Shown in pieces: positions 44,448-53,807 of a stretch of 64,000 nt of DNA (positions are counted from its first letter, which is position 1; each line of letters opens with the position of its first letter). Both the position numbers and the translations under genes were made by a program. The notes beneath the pieces are model-generated. The model did no database searches, had not been told where the DNA came from, and worked only from the letters and a program-made list of their open reading frames with translations. Origin of the DNA: an uncultured Flavobacteriales bacterium (GTDB lineage Bacteria > Bacteroidota > Bacteroidia > CAIKAF01); NCBI GenBank assembly GCA_903825395.1, contig CAIKAF010000026.1, positions 18,524 through 82,523 on the forward strand. The letters are read 5' to 3'.

Positions 44448-45763
44448 GAATTTCCTTTATAAAATAGCCATTTGGCCAGTTCGCGGTAGGTTGCTTTTTT
44501 GCCGTACATTAAAATTCCGGTGCGGTAAATTTTCCCGGCCATCCAGGTGCTCAAGAAAAATCCAACAATCAACAAGGCCATGGAGAGAAGAACTTGCCAT
44601 GCCGGCGGGTTGAATGGAATTCTGCTCATCATAACAATGGGGCTGGTTAAAGGGAAAATAGAAAAAAATGTGGCCCATGGCCCATCCGGGTTTTTAATGA
44701 TGTTCATGCTGATGACCAGGGAAAAGGCCAAAGGCAATGAGATGGGCAACATAAACTGTTGGGTATCGGTTTCTGCATCTACTGCGGCTCCGATCGCGGC
44801 CAGCAGTGAACTGTACAGCAAATATCCCCCCAGGAAGAAAAAGATGAACGAGCCAATAATAACCGCCCAATTGATTCCCGCAATCATGGCCAGCACCTCT
44901 CCGGTATTGATGCCTCCAACTTCCGCTTGGGTTTGTAGCGTTCCTTGCCGGGCTTGTTCCAACGCATCTGGAGCAAAGGCGGCTCCAACAATACCCATGG
45001 CTAAGCCGGAGAGCAGAGCCCAAATGATAAATTGAGTGAGACCGACGAGGGCAATCCCTACAATTTTACCCATCATAAGTTGAAATGGCTTTACGGATGA
45101 AATAATAATTTCAACGATGCGGTTGGTTTTTTCTTCCATGACCCCGCGCATCACCATTACGCCGTAAAGAAAAATGAACATGTAGATTAAAAATCCGGAG
45201 CCCAATCCCAGGGCCGTACGAATCAGGCTGTCGTCGGATTGTAGGCTTCCGCTTTCCTTCAATTTTCGGAAGGGCATATCCAGTCGTTTTCGAATTTCGT
45301 CGAAGGTGCTTTGGGGCACTTCATAGAAGGCCAATTTTCGCTGTTCCAGAACCTTTTCTACAGCCGAGGAAATGCCAGATCGGCTTTCAATGGAGGGCGG
45401 CGTTTTATAGCCCAAATAAATCGAGGAAGGATTTTCAAAGGCCCTTAGAGGGAAAACCAAAACGGCATCTACCTCTTCCCGTTCGTACATCAAGCGGGTA
45501 AAGGCCTCTAGGTCGCCCGGCAGTCCGGTTTCAAAAACCAGGCCGGGAGCATCTGTGGCGGTTAATTCAGCCCCCATGGCATCGGGGGTTTCATCCAAGA
45601 CCAAAACCCGGTATGTAGGGGTTTCTTCTGCCATTGAAACCCAGATTAAAAAGCCATAGAAAATAGAGACCAGCAAGGGCCCCAATAAGGTCATGATGAC
45701 AAATGATTTTTTTCGAACTCGGGTCCAATATTCCCGCTGAACAATTAAAAGAATGGTATTCAT
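44444..45763 (-). CDS. ABC-2 type transporter permease
   Basis: 439 residues with one N-terminal TM, a large extracytoplasmic domain (about 45-180), and five or six C-terminal TM segments. EEKTNRIVEIIISSVKPFQLMMGKIVGIALVGL is the conserved gate-helix block of the NatB/YhaP-type permeases. Together with the adjacent ATPase it forms an export system, possibly for Na+ or a drug. The 4-nt overlap with the ATPase gene shows a tight operon. Confidence 0.92.
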   Translation of the reverse strand: MNTILLIVQREYWTRVRKKSFVIMTLLGPLLVSIFYGFLIWVSMAEETPTYRVLVLDETPDAMGAELTATDAPGLVFETGLPGDLEAFTRLMYEREEVDAVLVFPLRAFENPSSIYLGYKTPPSIESRSGISSAVEKVLEQRKLAFYEVPQSTFDEIRKRLDMPFRKLKESGSLQSDDSLIRTALGLGSGFLIYMFIFLYGVMVMRGVMEEKTNRIVEIIISSVKPFQLMMGKIVGIALVGLTQFIIWALLSGLAMGIVGAAFAPDALEQARQGTLQTQAEVGGINTGEVLAMIAGINWAVIIGSFIFFFLGGYLLYSSLLAAIGAAVDAETDTQQFMLPISLPLAFSLVISMNIIKNPDGPWATFFSIFPLTSPIVMMSRIPFNPPAWQVLLSMALLIVGFFLSTWMAGKIYRTGILMYGKKATYRELAKWLFYKGNS

Positions 45764-46701
45764 GCCTGGGTTTTTTCGGTTACGGTTTCAACAAAAATCT
45801 GATCCATGCCCGGAAGTATTTCTCTGAATTCAACCAAATTGCCAAAGGTCAGAATGTGATTTAGGGTAGGCTTCACCAGGCTGGAATCCATCAATTGGAA
45901 CTCCAAAATGCCAAATCCATCGTTCCATTCCATGAGACTGGGTTGAAGGGATTGGATGCTGGTTTTGAAGGGGCCTTCAAAATCGGTGGCGCTCAGTTCA
46001 ATCATCAATCGGTATTTGTTTTTGCGGTACTGGTTTTTGATTTCATTCAGGGAGCCGCTGAGGTACACTTTTGATTTGTGCAGCAAGGCAATGGATTGGC
46101 ATAAAGCTTCTACCGATTCCATGCGGTGGGTGGACAACAGAATCGTGGTGCCTTGAGCTTTAAGTCGCAAAATTTCGTCGCGGATTAAACTGGCATTTAC
46201 CGGGTCAAATCCAGAAAAGGGCTCGTCCAGAATTAGAACATCGGGTTCGTGCAACACAGTTACAATAAATTGCACCTTTTGTTGCATTCCTTTGGACAGT
46301 TCCTCTACCTTTTTGTTCCACCAGGCATTTAAATCAAAGCGTTCAAACCACAGTTTCAATTTTTCCTTGGCCTCAGAAGTGGACATCCCTTTAAGTCGTG
46401 CCAGGTACAGTGCCTGTTCTCCCACTTTCATTTTTCGGTATAAACCTCGTTCTTCGGGCAAATATCCTATTCGGGAAATGTGTTCGGGAGAAAGCGGTTG
46501 TCCAAACAGCCGAATCGTACCGGAATCGGGCGCTGTTATTTGATTGATAATCCGAATTAAGGATGTTTTTCCAGCACCATTGGGCCCTAAAAGTCCGAAA
46601 ATTTGACCTTTTGGAACGTCCATTGACACGTTATCAAGGGCGGTGTGGCTTGCATACCTTTTGCTCAGGTTTTTTATTTCAATCGCCAGGGTTGTTTCCA
46701 T
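45760..46701 (-). CDS. ABC transporter ATP-binding protein (NatA-like)
   Basis: 313 residues from METTLAIEIKNLSKRY at 46701. The ORF track runs back to 46965 through the divergent TetR-like gene and the promoter, so it is not used. Motifs: Walker A GPNGAGKTSL, signature LSKGMQQKVQFIVTVL, Walker B VLILDEPFSG, and H-loop LSTHRMES. The C-terminal 80 residues are the extra domain found in such ATPases. A TACCTTTA box lies 5 nt upstream. Confidence 0.93.
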   Translation of the reverse strand: METTLAIEIKNLSKRYASHTALDNVSMDVPKGQIFGLLGPNGAGKTSLIRIINQITAPDSGTIRLFGQPLSPEHISRIGYLPEERGLYRKMKVGEQALYLARLKGMSTSEAKEKLKLWFERFDLNAWWNKKVEELSKGMQQKVQFIVTVLHEPDVLILDEPFSGFDPVNASLIRDEILRLKAQGTTILLSTHRMESVEALCQSIALLHKSKVYLSGSLNEIKNQYRKNKYRLMIELSATDFEGPFKTSIQSLQPSLMEWNDGFGILEFQLMDSSLVKPTLNHILTFGNLVEFREILPGMDQIFVETVTEKTQA

Positions 46702-46706
46702 ACCCA

Positions 46707-46714
46707 TAAAGGTA
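46707..46714 (-). promoter_or_regulatory. -7 box of the ABC operon
   Basis: Minus-strand TACCTTTA ending 5 nt before the chosen ATG; supports the 46701 start. Confidence 0.65.
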
Positions 46715-46824
46715 AATAAAGAGTAAGGATTAGAAGAGGAGTCCTCGGCTATAAAAACCCTGAAAAAAGTATAAAATGGCAAAACAAAGGCCGTCGTTTG
46801 CTTGTTCCATTCAAAACGCATCCA

Positions 46825-47469
46825 ATGAAAAAGAAAAGTGTTTCTGAGGCCAGTATGGAACAACAGTATATGGCTTTTTTTGAAGAACATTACCGACGGC
46901 CCAATTCGGTTCTTGAATTTGTTAAATACGGTGGAGTTTCTGAGGGCGATTTTTATGCCAAGCACAGTTCGTTGGAGCAGCTCGAAGAATCAGTTTGGAT
47001 TAAAATGACCGAGGGACTCATTCAACGGTTGGCAGAAGATGAAACCTATATGGCCTATTCGGTGCGGGAAAAAACCTTGGCTTTCTTTTTCGGATTTTTT
47101 GAGGAAGCGTTAAAGCACCGGTCGTTTGTATTGTATTCAGCGGGAGACCTGAAGAACCCCGCCTTGTTGAGGTTCAAGCGATTTAAATCGACCTTAAGTG
47201 AATACTTCGAGGCCTTGGCAGTGGCCGGGATTGAGGCCAAGGAACTGTCCGGATTGGGCAATTTGTCGCGTTGGTATGCCAAAGGAGCCTTGGCTCAGTT
47301 CTTATTTTTGCTCAACTTTTGGAAAAACGACAGCAGTTCAGGGTTTGAGGCTACCGATGAAGCCATTGAACGCAGTGTGAATTTAATTTTTGATTTGGCG
47401 GGAATGAATGCCCTGGAATCGGGATTGGGGTTTGCACGCTTTCTGTTTAGGCACAATTCACCTGCATGA
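46825..47469 (+). CDS. TetR-family-like regulator
   Basis: 214 residues from MKKKSVSEAS. The N-terminal region (about 15-65) fits a TetR helix-turn-helix with a shorter first helix: VLEFVKYGGVSEGDFYAKHSSLEQLEESVW, the GVSxGxFYxHFxSxEEL signature. The C-terminal helices follow the TetR all-alpha ligand domain. Its stop overlaps the ABC1-kinase start by 4 nt, so it may act on the same membrane or quinone process. It is divergent from the ABC operon, a classic arrangement for a local repressor, which is inference only. Confidence 0.75.
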   Translation: MKKKSVSEASMEQQYMAFFEEHYRRPNSVLEFVKYGGVSEGDFYAKHSSLEQLEESVWIKMTEGLIQRLAEDETYMAYSVREKTLAFFFGFFEEALKHRSFVLYSAGDLKNPALLRFKRFKSTLSEYFEALAVAGIEAKELSGLGNLSRWYAKGALAQFLFLLNFWKNDSSSGFEATDEAIERSVNLIFDLAGMNALESGLGFARFLFRHNSPA

Positions 47470-48791
47470 AAGAGCAACACAGCATTCCGGTAAGTAAAGT
47501 GGCGCGCGCCGGTCGTTTCGCCGGAGCAGGTGTTAAAGTTGGGGCCAATTACGTGAAGTATTTCGCGAAAAAGATGGTGAATCCAGACACCCAGCGTTCT
47601 TCGCTGGATCAGGCCAATGCCAACGATATTTACAATGCCCTAAGCAGCTTAAAAGGCAGTGCCTTAAAAATGGCTCAAATGTTGGCCAGCGATCAACACT
47701 TGCTTCCTGCTGAATACGTAAATGCCTTTCGACCTTCTCAGCATAAAGCCCCTCCTTTATCGGGCCCCCTGATTGTTCAGGTCTTCAAAAAAAGCATGGG
47801 CATGGCTCCCACCCAATTGTTTGACTCGTTCAATCCAACTGCGGTAAATGCCGCCTCCATCGGGCAGGTTCATAAAGCTCAGAAAAACGGGCTTGAATTG
47901 GCCGTGAAAATTCAGTATCCCGGAATTGCCGATGCCATTTCATCCGATTTGCAATTGGTAAAACCCTTTGCCGTTCGTTTGCTGAACGTGAAAGAAAATG
48001 AGGTAAGGCCCTATTTTGATGAGGTGGAATCCAAGTTGAAAGAAGAAGCCGATTATCAGCAGGAATTGAAAGGGGCAGAGCGGATAATTCAAGGCTGTTC
48101 CGATTTAGAGGGAATTTGCTTCCCCAGGTACTATCCGGAATGGTCGTCTGATCGAATTCTTACCATGGATTGGTTGAATGGAATGCCTTTAGTGGAATGG
48201 GCTCAAACCGAACAGCCTCAAGAACTCCGGAATCAAGTGGGGCAGGCCCTATGGGATTTTTATGATCGGCAAATGCATCGGTTGCGCTTTGTGCATGCCG
48301 ATCCGCATCCGGGCAATTTTATGGTGATGCCCGATGGCCGTTTGGGTGTGGTCGATTTTGGTTGCACAAAAGAAGTCCCCGAGGATTTTTATGCCGCTTA
48401 TTTTGCCATGCTGAATCCGGAAAACATGTACAACGATATGGTAATGGCTGAAACCCTAAAAGGCTTAACCATTCTGATGGAAGACAGCCAGCCCGAAGAA
48501 ATTCGCTTTTTCATTGAATCCTTCCGTGCCCTGAGTGGATTGCTGCGGCGCCCTTTTGATGCCGACAGTTTTGATTTCGGCGATGAGCAGTATTTTAAAG
48601 ACATTAATGCCTTGGGCGAGGCCTTGAGCAAAAACCCGAATTCCACCAAGTTTGGGGGAGCCCGAGGTTCAAAGCACATTTTGTTTGTGAACCGTGCCTA
48701 CTTTGGCCTGTTCAATACCCTGCATTTAATTAAAGCCAAGGTGAATACCGGAATTCCAAGTTCGGTATTTTCTGCAGCTTTAGGGGCATAA
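47466..48791 (+). CDS. ABC1 atypical kinase (AarF/UbiB family)
   Basis: 441 residues of the UbiB/ADCK family, associated with quinone biosynthesis and lipid homeostasis. The KxGQ-like N-terminal motif appears as LKGSALKMAQMLAS. Then come the Ala-rich nucleotide loop NAASIGQVHKAQ, the catalytic lysine in LAVKIQYPG, the HADPHPGNFM catalytic loop and VVDFGCTKE. No C-terminal TM pair is apparent, unlike E. coli UbiB. It is translationally coupled to the TetR-like gene. Confidence 0.9.
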   Translation: MKEQHSIPVSKVARAGRFAGAGVKVGANYVKYFAKKMVNPDTQRSSLDQANANDIYNALSSLKGSALKMAQMLASDQHLLPAEYVNAFRPSQHKAPPLSGPLIVQVFKKSMGMAPTQLFDSFNPTAVNAASIGQVHKAQKNGLELAVKIQYPGIADAISSDLQLVKPFAVRLLNVKENEVRPYFDEVESKLKEEADYQQELKGAERIIQGCSDLEGICFPRYYPEWSSDRILTMDWLNGMPLVEWAQTEQPQELRNQVGQALWDFYDRQMHRLRFVHADPHPGNFMVMPDGRLGVVDFGCTKEVPEDFYAAYFAMLNPENMYNDMVMAETLKGLTILMEDSQPEEIRFFIESFRALSGLLRRPFDADSFDFGDEQYFKDINALGEALSKNPNSTKFGGARGSKHILFVNRAYFGLFNTLHLIKAKVNTGIPSSVFSAALGA

Positions 48792-48858
48792 ATTGGCATT
48801 TCAACCTGGAATGTTGATAACTCAAAACCCATGCTCAGCTGAATTTGTATGCATTAGC

Positions 48859-48866
48859 TACCTTTG
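48859..48866 (+). promoter_or_regulatory. -7 box of the FtsB-like gene
   Basis: TACCTTTG ending 3 nt before ATG 48870. Confidence 0.65.
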
Positions 48867-48869
48867 AGT

Positions 48870-49184
48870 ATGCAATTGAAAATCTGGAAAACCTATCCCA
48901 TTTTAGGCAATCGATTTTTACTGACAGGACTTACCTTTTTAGTGTATTGGGTGTTTTTTGATAGCAACAGCTTGGTCAATATTATTGCCTTGAAAGCTAA
49001 AATAAAGGGGCTTGAGAAAGACGAGGCCTATTATCAGCACCGCATTGAAGATACGCGCATGAGGCTAACGGAATTGAATTCCAGTATGGATAATTTGGAA
49101 AAATTCGCTCGAGAAAACCACCACATGAAACGCCCCAACGAGGCCGTTTATGTGTTTGTTGACCGGGCTGATTTGGAACAATGA
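48870..49184 (+). CDS. Septum formation initiator, FtsB/DivIC family
   Basis: 104 residues from MQLKIWKTYPILGN; the TTG at 48864 is inside the promoter box. One TM (about 17-37) and a periplasmic coiled coil (KAKIKGLEKDEAYYQHRIEDTRMRLTELN) ending in the FtsB-type LEKFARENHHMKRPNEAVYVF. Links FtsL and FtsQ in the divisome. Confidence 0.9.
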   Translation: MQLKIWKTYPILGNRFLLTGLTFLVYWVFFDSNSLVNIIALKAKIKGLEKDEAYYQHRIEDTRMRLTELNSSMDNLEKFARENHHMKRPNEAVYVFVDRADLEQ

Positions 49185-49213
49185 AATCCAAGGTGAATCA
49201 GTAACCCCCACTC

Positions 49214-49822
49214 ATGAAGCCCTTCATATCCTCCAGTACCTTACGGCTGTCTTTGTTTGTTTGGCTGATCGGATTCATCAGTGTGCATAGCCAAACCTTA
49301 CGGTATTCCGTGGAATTGCTTGGCATAAATACCGGCGATATGGTATTGAAAAAATACACCGATGCCAATGGGTTGCTTCGGTTTTCTATGAATACCTCTG
49401 CCGATGTCAATTACTTTTTTGGAAGAACCACGGCCAGTTTTTCATCGGACATTCGATATCAACAGGGTAAAATAATCTATGCTCAGGCCAAAAACATCCG
49501 CGATGGGAAAACAGGGCGATTTTCTTCCATGATTTGTTCCTCGGGCAGCTGCGATGTAGAAACCAACCGGGGGAAATTGAAAATTGCGGTGCCACCTTCT
49601 TGGTGCATTGCCCGACTTTTTTTTGAAGAACCGCTGAATCAAACTCAGGTGTATTCTGAAGATTGGGGTCAGATGTTGCCCTTGAAAAAGATAGGCCCGG
49701 GGCGCTATCAGGTTGAAATCCCCTCCGATAAACCCAATGAGTACAAGTATGAAGGCGGAAGAATGGTGGAATTGATTACCCATACTTCCATTGGAAAGGC
49801 CAGGGTGCTATTGAAGCAATAG
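49214..49822 (+). CDS. Exported protein of unknown function (DUF6134-like)
   Basis: 202 residues with a signal peptide ending near SVHSQ. The beta-rich mature part contains LGINTGDMVLKKYTDANGLLRFSM and YEGGRMVELITHTSIGKARVLLK, the pattern of Bacteroidota DUF6134 proteins, which are predicted lipocalin-like. It follows the FtsB-like gene by 29 nt and may be cotranscribed. Function unknown. Confidence 0.7.
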   Translation: MKPFISSSTLRLSLFVWLIGFISVHSQTLRYSVELLGINTGDMVLKKYTDANGLLRFSMNTSADVNYFFGRTTASFSSDIRYQQGKIIYAQAKNIRDGKTGRFSSMICSSGSCDVETNRGKLKIAVPPSWCIARLFFEEPLNQTQVYSEDWGQMLPLKKIGPGRYQVEIPSDKPNEYKYEGGRMVELITHTSIGKARVLLKQ

Positions 49823-49872
49823 CCCGTATTGGCCTCTGGTCATTCGTATAAATTGAGTCGGTGTTGGTTTCG

Positions 49873-50021
49873 ATGCGGCAGGGATTGAACTAGGTAGGCT
49901 GTAGGTGTGCCGGCGGCAGCTGCCGCGCGGCGAGGAGGCGACGTGAGGAGCCACCGCAGCCCGCCTGGCAGCCCGTCCGGCCGCCTGCAGGCTACCTGTG
50001 AAAGCCCGTAGTCCGCCCCCC
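49873..50021 (+). repeat. Family A structured repeat, copy 8
   Basis: Second stem AGGTAG.CTG/CAG.CTACCT, third stem GCCGG..GCTGCC/GGCAGC..CCGGC, loop GACGTGAGGA. It ends 12 nt before the stop codon of the next (convergent) gene. Confidence 0.87.
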
Positions 50022-50032
50022 AAAAAACTACC

Positions 50033-50869
50033 CTATCCCCAACCCAACAGATCGTACAAATAGATGCTGAAGGCCGGCAATGAAAACGACCATTCTATTT
50101 GAGTGCGCGAGCGCCACAGCGAGGCCGAGGGGCGGAACACGGCCAGCAGTTGTATGGCCCATTGCCCCAAACCAAAGGCCAGTACCCCTGGCGCGGCCAT
50201 ACGCTGAAATCCTGAATATCCCAGCCACAGCAACGAAATGACCACAAACCATCCTAGCGCCTTTCGGCTTTGCTGCTGCACTGCCGTGCTGTTGTTTTCA
50301 AATGCATCTTCCGCCCGGTCAAGGATGGCCAGGCCCAGAATTCCTTGCAGTGCAATCAAGCTGCTTCCGATAAAAAATGGAAGGCTGGGAAGTGTGGAGG
50401 GCGAGCACAACAGCAGGGGGAAGCCAATGCCAAGCACATACGTAGGAGCCAGAATAAATTCCTTGATGCCCCGAACCCTAGCCGGCGCTTTTCCTTGCCC
50501 AATCCATAAATACAGCCCAAGCAAACTCAGCGTTAAACCCAAGTACAACCAGGCGGTAGAATCCAGCTGTTGGAAGAAGGAAATGCCGCTGAGGGCGGCG
50601 GCGAGCAAGGCCAAACGACCCAACCATAGAAATGCAGTTCGGTGGTTGAAATGGTCTTGCCGGCGCGGTCCTAAATGGGCTAGGCGCTGTGCATCGCCGG
50701 CATGGTCAAGCAAATAAATTGCCCACACAAAAAGCCCCAAGGAAACCACAGGAAGCACAGGAATAGGGAGCCGGTGAAGCCGTATGGCAAATACCGACAT
50801 GGCCACGGAAGACAAGGCCACATCCAGACTAAAGATGTGCAATAGCCGAGGGATGTGCCGAAGAACCAT
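50033..50869 (-). CDS. Polytopic membrane protein, UbiA-superfamily-like
   Basis: 278 residues with seven or eight hydrophobic segments. The early block LFVWAIYLLDHAGDAQRLAHL resembles the first Asp-rich motif of UbiA prenyltransferases, but the usual N-D-x-x-D is degenerate (LLDHAGDA), and the second motif reads LAILDRAEDAFEN. It may be a prenyltransferase-like protein or another transporter-like family. Its ATG overlaps the glyS stop by 1 nt. Confidence 0.6.
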   Translation of the reverse strand: MVLRHIPRLLHIFSLDVALSSVAMSVFAIRLHRLPIPVLPVVSLGLFVWAIYLLDHAGDAQRLAHLGPRRQDHFNHRTAFLWLGRLALLAAALSGISFFQQLDSTAWLYLGLTLSLLGLYLWIGQGKAPARVRGIKEFILAPTYVLGIGFPLLLCSPSTLPSLPFFIGSSLIALQGILGLAILDRAEDAFENNSTAVQQQSRKALGWFVVISLLWLGYSGFQRMAAPGVLAFGLGQWAIQLLAVFRPSASLWRSRTQIEWSFSLPAFSIYLYDLLGWG

Positions 50870-52413
50870 TAGGTCAGCTGTTCCAGCAGAACGCTCATAT
50901 CAAGCCGCTGATGCAACCACCCTTTTAGGTCTTGTATGGGGATGCGTTCCTGGCTCATGCTGTCGCGGTCGCGCAAGGTGACCATGCCGTCTTCCAGACT
51001 TTGGTGGTCGATGGTAATGCAATAGGGCGTGCCAATGGCATCTTGCCGGCGGTAGCGTTTCCCGATTGCATCTTTTTCATCGTATTGACAGGTGTAGTCT
51101 AAGCGTAGTTTTTTGAATATATCTAAGGCCAACTCGGGCAATCCATCTTTTTTCAGCAGAGGAAGGATGGCGAGTTTTACCGGAGCCAGCCAGCGGGGCA
51201 GAGCCAGCAGTGTACGTTCGCTGCCGTCTTCCAGTTTTTCTTCGGTGTACGAGGCCGACATAACCGCAAGAAACATGCGGTCAAGTCCAATGGCGGTTTC
51301 AACTACGTATGGAATGTAGCTTTCCTGAAGTTCGGGGTCGAAATACTGTTGCTTCCGGCCTGAGAACGTTTCGTGGGCTTTCAAATCAAAATCGGTGCGG
51401 CTGTGAATCCCCTCCAATTCTTTAAATCCCATGGGGAAGTTAAATTCAATATCGGTGGCCGCATTGGCATAATGCGCCAGTTTAATGTGGTCGTGAAACC
51501 GGTAATTCTGACTACCCAATCCCAAGACAGAATGCCATTTAATGCGGAAGTTTTTCCAATATTCAAACCATTCCATCTCGGTGCCGGGGCGTACAAAAAA
51601 CTGCATTTCCATTTGTTCAAATTCCCGCATTCTGAAAATAAATTGCCGGGCAATAATCTCATTTCGGAAGGCCTTTCCAATTTGGGCAATCCCAAATGGA
51701 ATTTTCATGCGTGCCGATTTTTGAACATTGAGGAAATTCACGTAGCTGCCTTGCGCCGTTTCAGGACGCAGATAAATGGTCGATGCCTCGCCCGATACAG
51801 AGCCCAGTTCTGTGGCAAACATCAGATTGAATTGCCGCACTTCGGTCCAGTTTTTCGAACCCGACAGCGGACAAACAATACCTAAATCTACAATCAATTG
51901 GCGTAGCGACTCTAAATCTGCCGCCTCTAAGGCTGCTTTCATTTTCCCGCGCACCTGGTCCATTTCTTCGGCGTAGCCAAGCACTCTGGCATTGGTTTTC
52001 AGGTACATGTCTCGGTCAAAGCTATCCCCAAAGCGTTGGGCCGCTTTTTCTACCTCTTTTTCGATTTTTAGCCGAATTTTTTCCAGGTATTCTTCAATTA
52101 AAACATCGGCCCGGTAGCGTTTTTTCGAATCTTTATTGTCGATTAACGGGTCATTAAAGGCATCTACGTGACCTGAAGCCTTCCAAGTGGTGGGATGCAT
52201 AAAAATGGCCGAATCCAATCCCACCAAATTAGTGTGAATTTGAACCATGGCTTTCCACCAATAGGCCTTTATGTTGTTCTTAAGGTCAACTCCATACGGA
52301 CCATAATCGTAGGTGGCGCTGAGTCCATCGTAAATTTCGGAAGAGGGAAACACAAATCCATATTCCTTGGCATGCGAAACCAAAGACTTTAACACATCAT
52401 CTGAACTGGACAT
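50869..52413 (-). CDS. glyS: Glycine--tRNA ligase (single-chain, eukaryote-like alpha2 type)
   Basis: 514-residue class II synthetase. Motif 1 region FVFPSSEIYDGLSATYDYGPYGVDLKNNI, motif 2 in AFRNEIIARQFIFRMREFEQMEMQFF, motif 3 as VETAIGLDRMFLA, and the C-terminal anticodon-binding domain (about 400-514). This is the homodimer type found in Bacteroidota rather than the GlyQ/GlyS heterotetramer. A TACCTTTG box is 20 nt upstream. Confidence 0.95.
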   Translation of the reverse strand: MSSSDDVLKSLVSHAKEYGFVFPSSEIYDGLSATYDYGPYGVDLKNNIKAYWWKAMVQIHTNLVGLDSAIFMHPTTWKASGHVDAFNDPLIDNKDSKKRYRADVLIEEYLEKIRLKIEKEVEKAAQRFGDSFDRDMYLKTNARVLGYAEEMDQVRGKMKAALEAADLESLRQLIVDLGIVCPLSGSKNWTEVRQFNLMFATELGSVSGEASTIYLRPETAQGSYVNFLNVQKSARMKIPFGIAQIGKAFRNEIIARQFIFRMREFEQMEMQFFVRPGTEMEWFEYWKNFRIKWHSVLGLGSQNYRFHDHIKLAHYANAATDIEFNFPMGFKELEGIHSRTDFDLKAHETFSGRKQQYFDPELQESYIPYVVETAIGLDRMFLAVMSASYTEEKLEDGSERTLLALPRWLAPVKLAILPLLKKDGLPELALDIFKKLRLDYTCQYDEKDAIGKRYRRQDAIGTPYCITIDHQSLEDGMVTLRDRDSMSQERIPIQDLKGWLHQRLDMSVLLEQLT

Positions 52414-52433
52414 ACTGAAGTTTCATTTGTGGG

Positions 52434-52441
52434 CAAAGGTA
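52434..52441 (-). promoter_or_regulatory. -7 box of glyS
   Basis: Minus-strand TACCTTTG with a 20-nt distance to the ATG, in contrast to the 4-nt spacing elsewhere. Confidence 0.6.
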
Positions 52442-52598
52442 TATCAAATCAAGCAGATTGAATTACCCGATGGGCTATGTCCTGCCGCTATTTTCGCATT
52501 CAAACGTCAATTCAGCGCTAGGTTGACTTCGGCCCTTTTGCCTATGTCAACATGAAACGCCGTGCTTAGGCCCAAATGAAAAACTCAGGCGCATGAAT

Positions 52599-52606
52599 TA
52601 CCTTTG
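52599..52606 (+). promoter_or_regulatory. -7 box of purN
   Basis: TACCTTTG ending 4 nt before the ATG. Confidence 0.65.
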
Positions 52607-52610
52607 AGCC

Positions 52611-53180
52611 ATGCGGATTGTGATTTTTGCTTCAGGCAGTGGCAGCAATGCAGAGCTGTTGTTCCGTTGGGCTGCTGAAACCCATGATTTTTCAGTTCAG
52701 GCGGTGTTCTGCAACCGGGCCGAGGCCGGCGTGCTGTCGCGGTGTTCCAATTGGGGCATTCCTTCTGTTGTATTTGATAAGAATCAAATGGAGCAGGGGG
52801 GACTGCAGGAACAGCTTATGGAATTCAAACCCGATTTAATTGTGCTGGCCGGATTTTTATGGAAATTCCCCAGTCCGCTTCTGGAGGCCATGCAGGGGAA
52901 GGTCATTAATTTGCATCCCGCCTTGCTGCCAAATTATGGAGGAAAGGGTATGTATGGCATGCATGTGCACCGGGCGGTCTGTGCTTCTACCGACACGCAT
53001 TCCGGAATTACCATACATTGGGTCAATCCCGCCTACGACGAAGGCACTTTTTTGCTGCAATGCAGCTGCCCCATTCCCGCTTCGCGGAATCCGGAGGAAC
53101 TTGCTCATGCCATTCAAGGCTTAGAACATTACTGGCTGCCCAGGGCGGTGGCTTTCCTGGCTAAAGCAGGCTTAGAGTAA
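52611..53180 (+). CDS. purN: Phosphoribosylglycinamide formyltransferase
   Basis: Third step of purine synthesis, formylating GAR from 10-formyl-tetrahydrofolate. 189 residues: GSGSNAELL, then VIDLHPALLP-type block NLHPALLPNYGGKGMYGMHVH with the catalytic Asn and His, and the catalytic Asp in STDTHSGITIHWVNPAYDEG. Normal length. Confidence 0.95.
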   Translation: MRIVIFASGSGSNAELLFRWAAETHDFSVQAVFCNRAEAGVLSRCSNWGIPSVVFDKNQMEQGGLQEQLMEFKPDLIVLAGFLWKFPSPLLEAMQGKVINLHPALLPNYGGKGMYGMHVHRAVCASTDTHSGITIHWVNPAYDEGTFLLQCSCPIPASRNPEELAHAIQGLEHYWLPRAVAFLAKAGLE

Positions 53181-53261
53181 ATTTTACTTTAAGTTAATTG
53201 CTCCGTCACTCAACATACATGAAAAATTTTTACATTTAAGATGCTTTAAGGGTTTAATCCA

Positions 53262-53759
53262 TTGAACGTCTTTATGTTCTCACCTCCATATTTGCATTAT
53301 CCTGAGTCCAGCTCCAACCACTTTTCGTTGAAGCGGCCGGGCATTGCAGATGCTAAAAACCTCTTTTTTTTTGAGGGCGAAGGGCAGGAGCAGTTTGTAG
53401 ATGAGAATTCGGCCCGTGCGGCCGTACACTATATGATGCGCGATTATCAGTCCGGGAAAGCCATTCATTGGTTGTTGTACGATAAGCAGCAAGGCCAACT
53501 GCTTGGTGGCATTTGCCTTTCAGGTGATTTTGGCTCTGGCAAATGCACCCTCAGTATTCCATTTTGGCAGCCCTTGGCCGATGAAACGCGCAGCATCGAG
53601 TGCGTTCAACTGATAAAAAAAATGTGCTTTCAGCATGTGCAGGTTTCCATGCTGTTGGTGCCGGTACAGTTGCCTTCCGATTGGCAGCTGGCCTTTTCCA
53701 AGATTGGTGATTTTGAAAAAATTTCGACAAAAGCCGACCATTTGTTGTGGGTAAAGTAG
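53262..53759 (+). CDS. Unrecognised protein, possibly GNAT-fold
   Basis: 165 residues, no signal peptide. HWLLYDKQQGQLLGGICLSGDF followed by a strand and IECVQLIKKMCFQHVQVSMLLVPVQLPSDWQLAFSKIGDFEKI has the strand-helix pattern of GCN5-related acetyltransferases (RimJ-like), but the acetyl-CoA Q/RxxGxG/A loop is not visible. Start could be ATG 53274. Its neighbours give no hint. Confidence 0.55.
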   Translation: MNVFMFSPPYLHYPESSSNHFSLKRPGIADAKNLFFFEGEGQEQFVDENSARAAVHYMMRDYQSGKAIHWLLYDKQQGQLLGGICLSGDFGSGKCTLSIPFWQPLADETRSIECVQLIKKMCFQHVQVSMLLVPVQLPSDWQLAFSKIGDFEKISTKADHLLWVK

Positions 53760-53807
53760 GGTTTCCTATCCTCGCTTCGAATCTCGTTTTATATCTTTCG
53801 CATCTGT

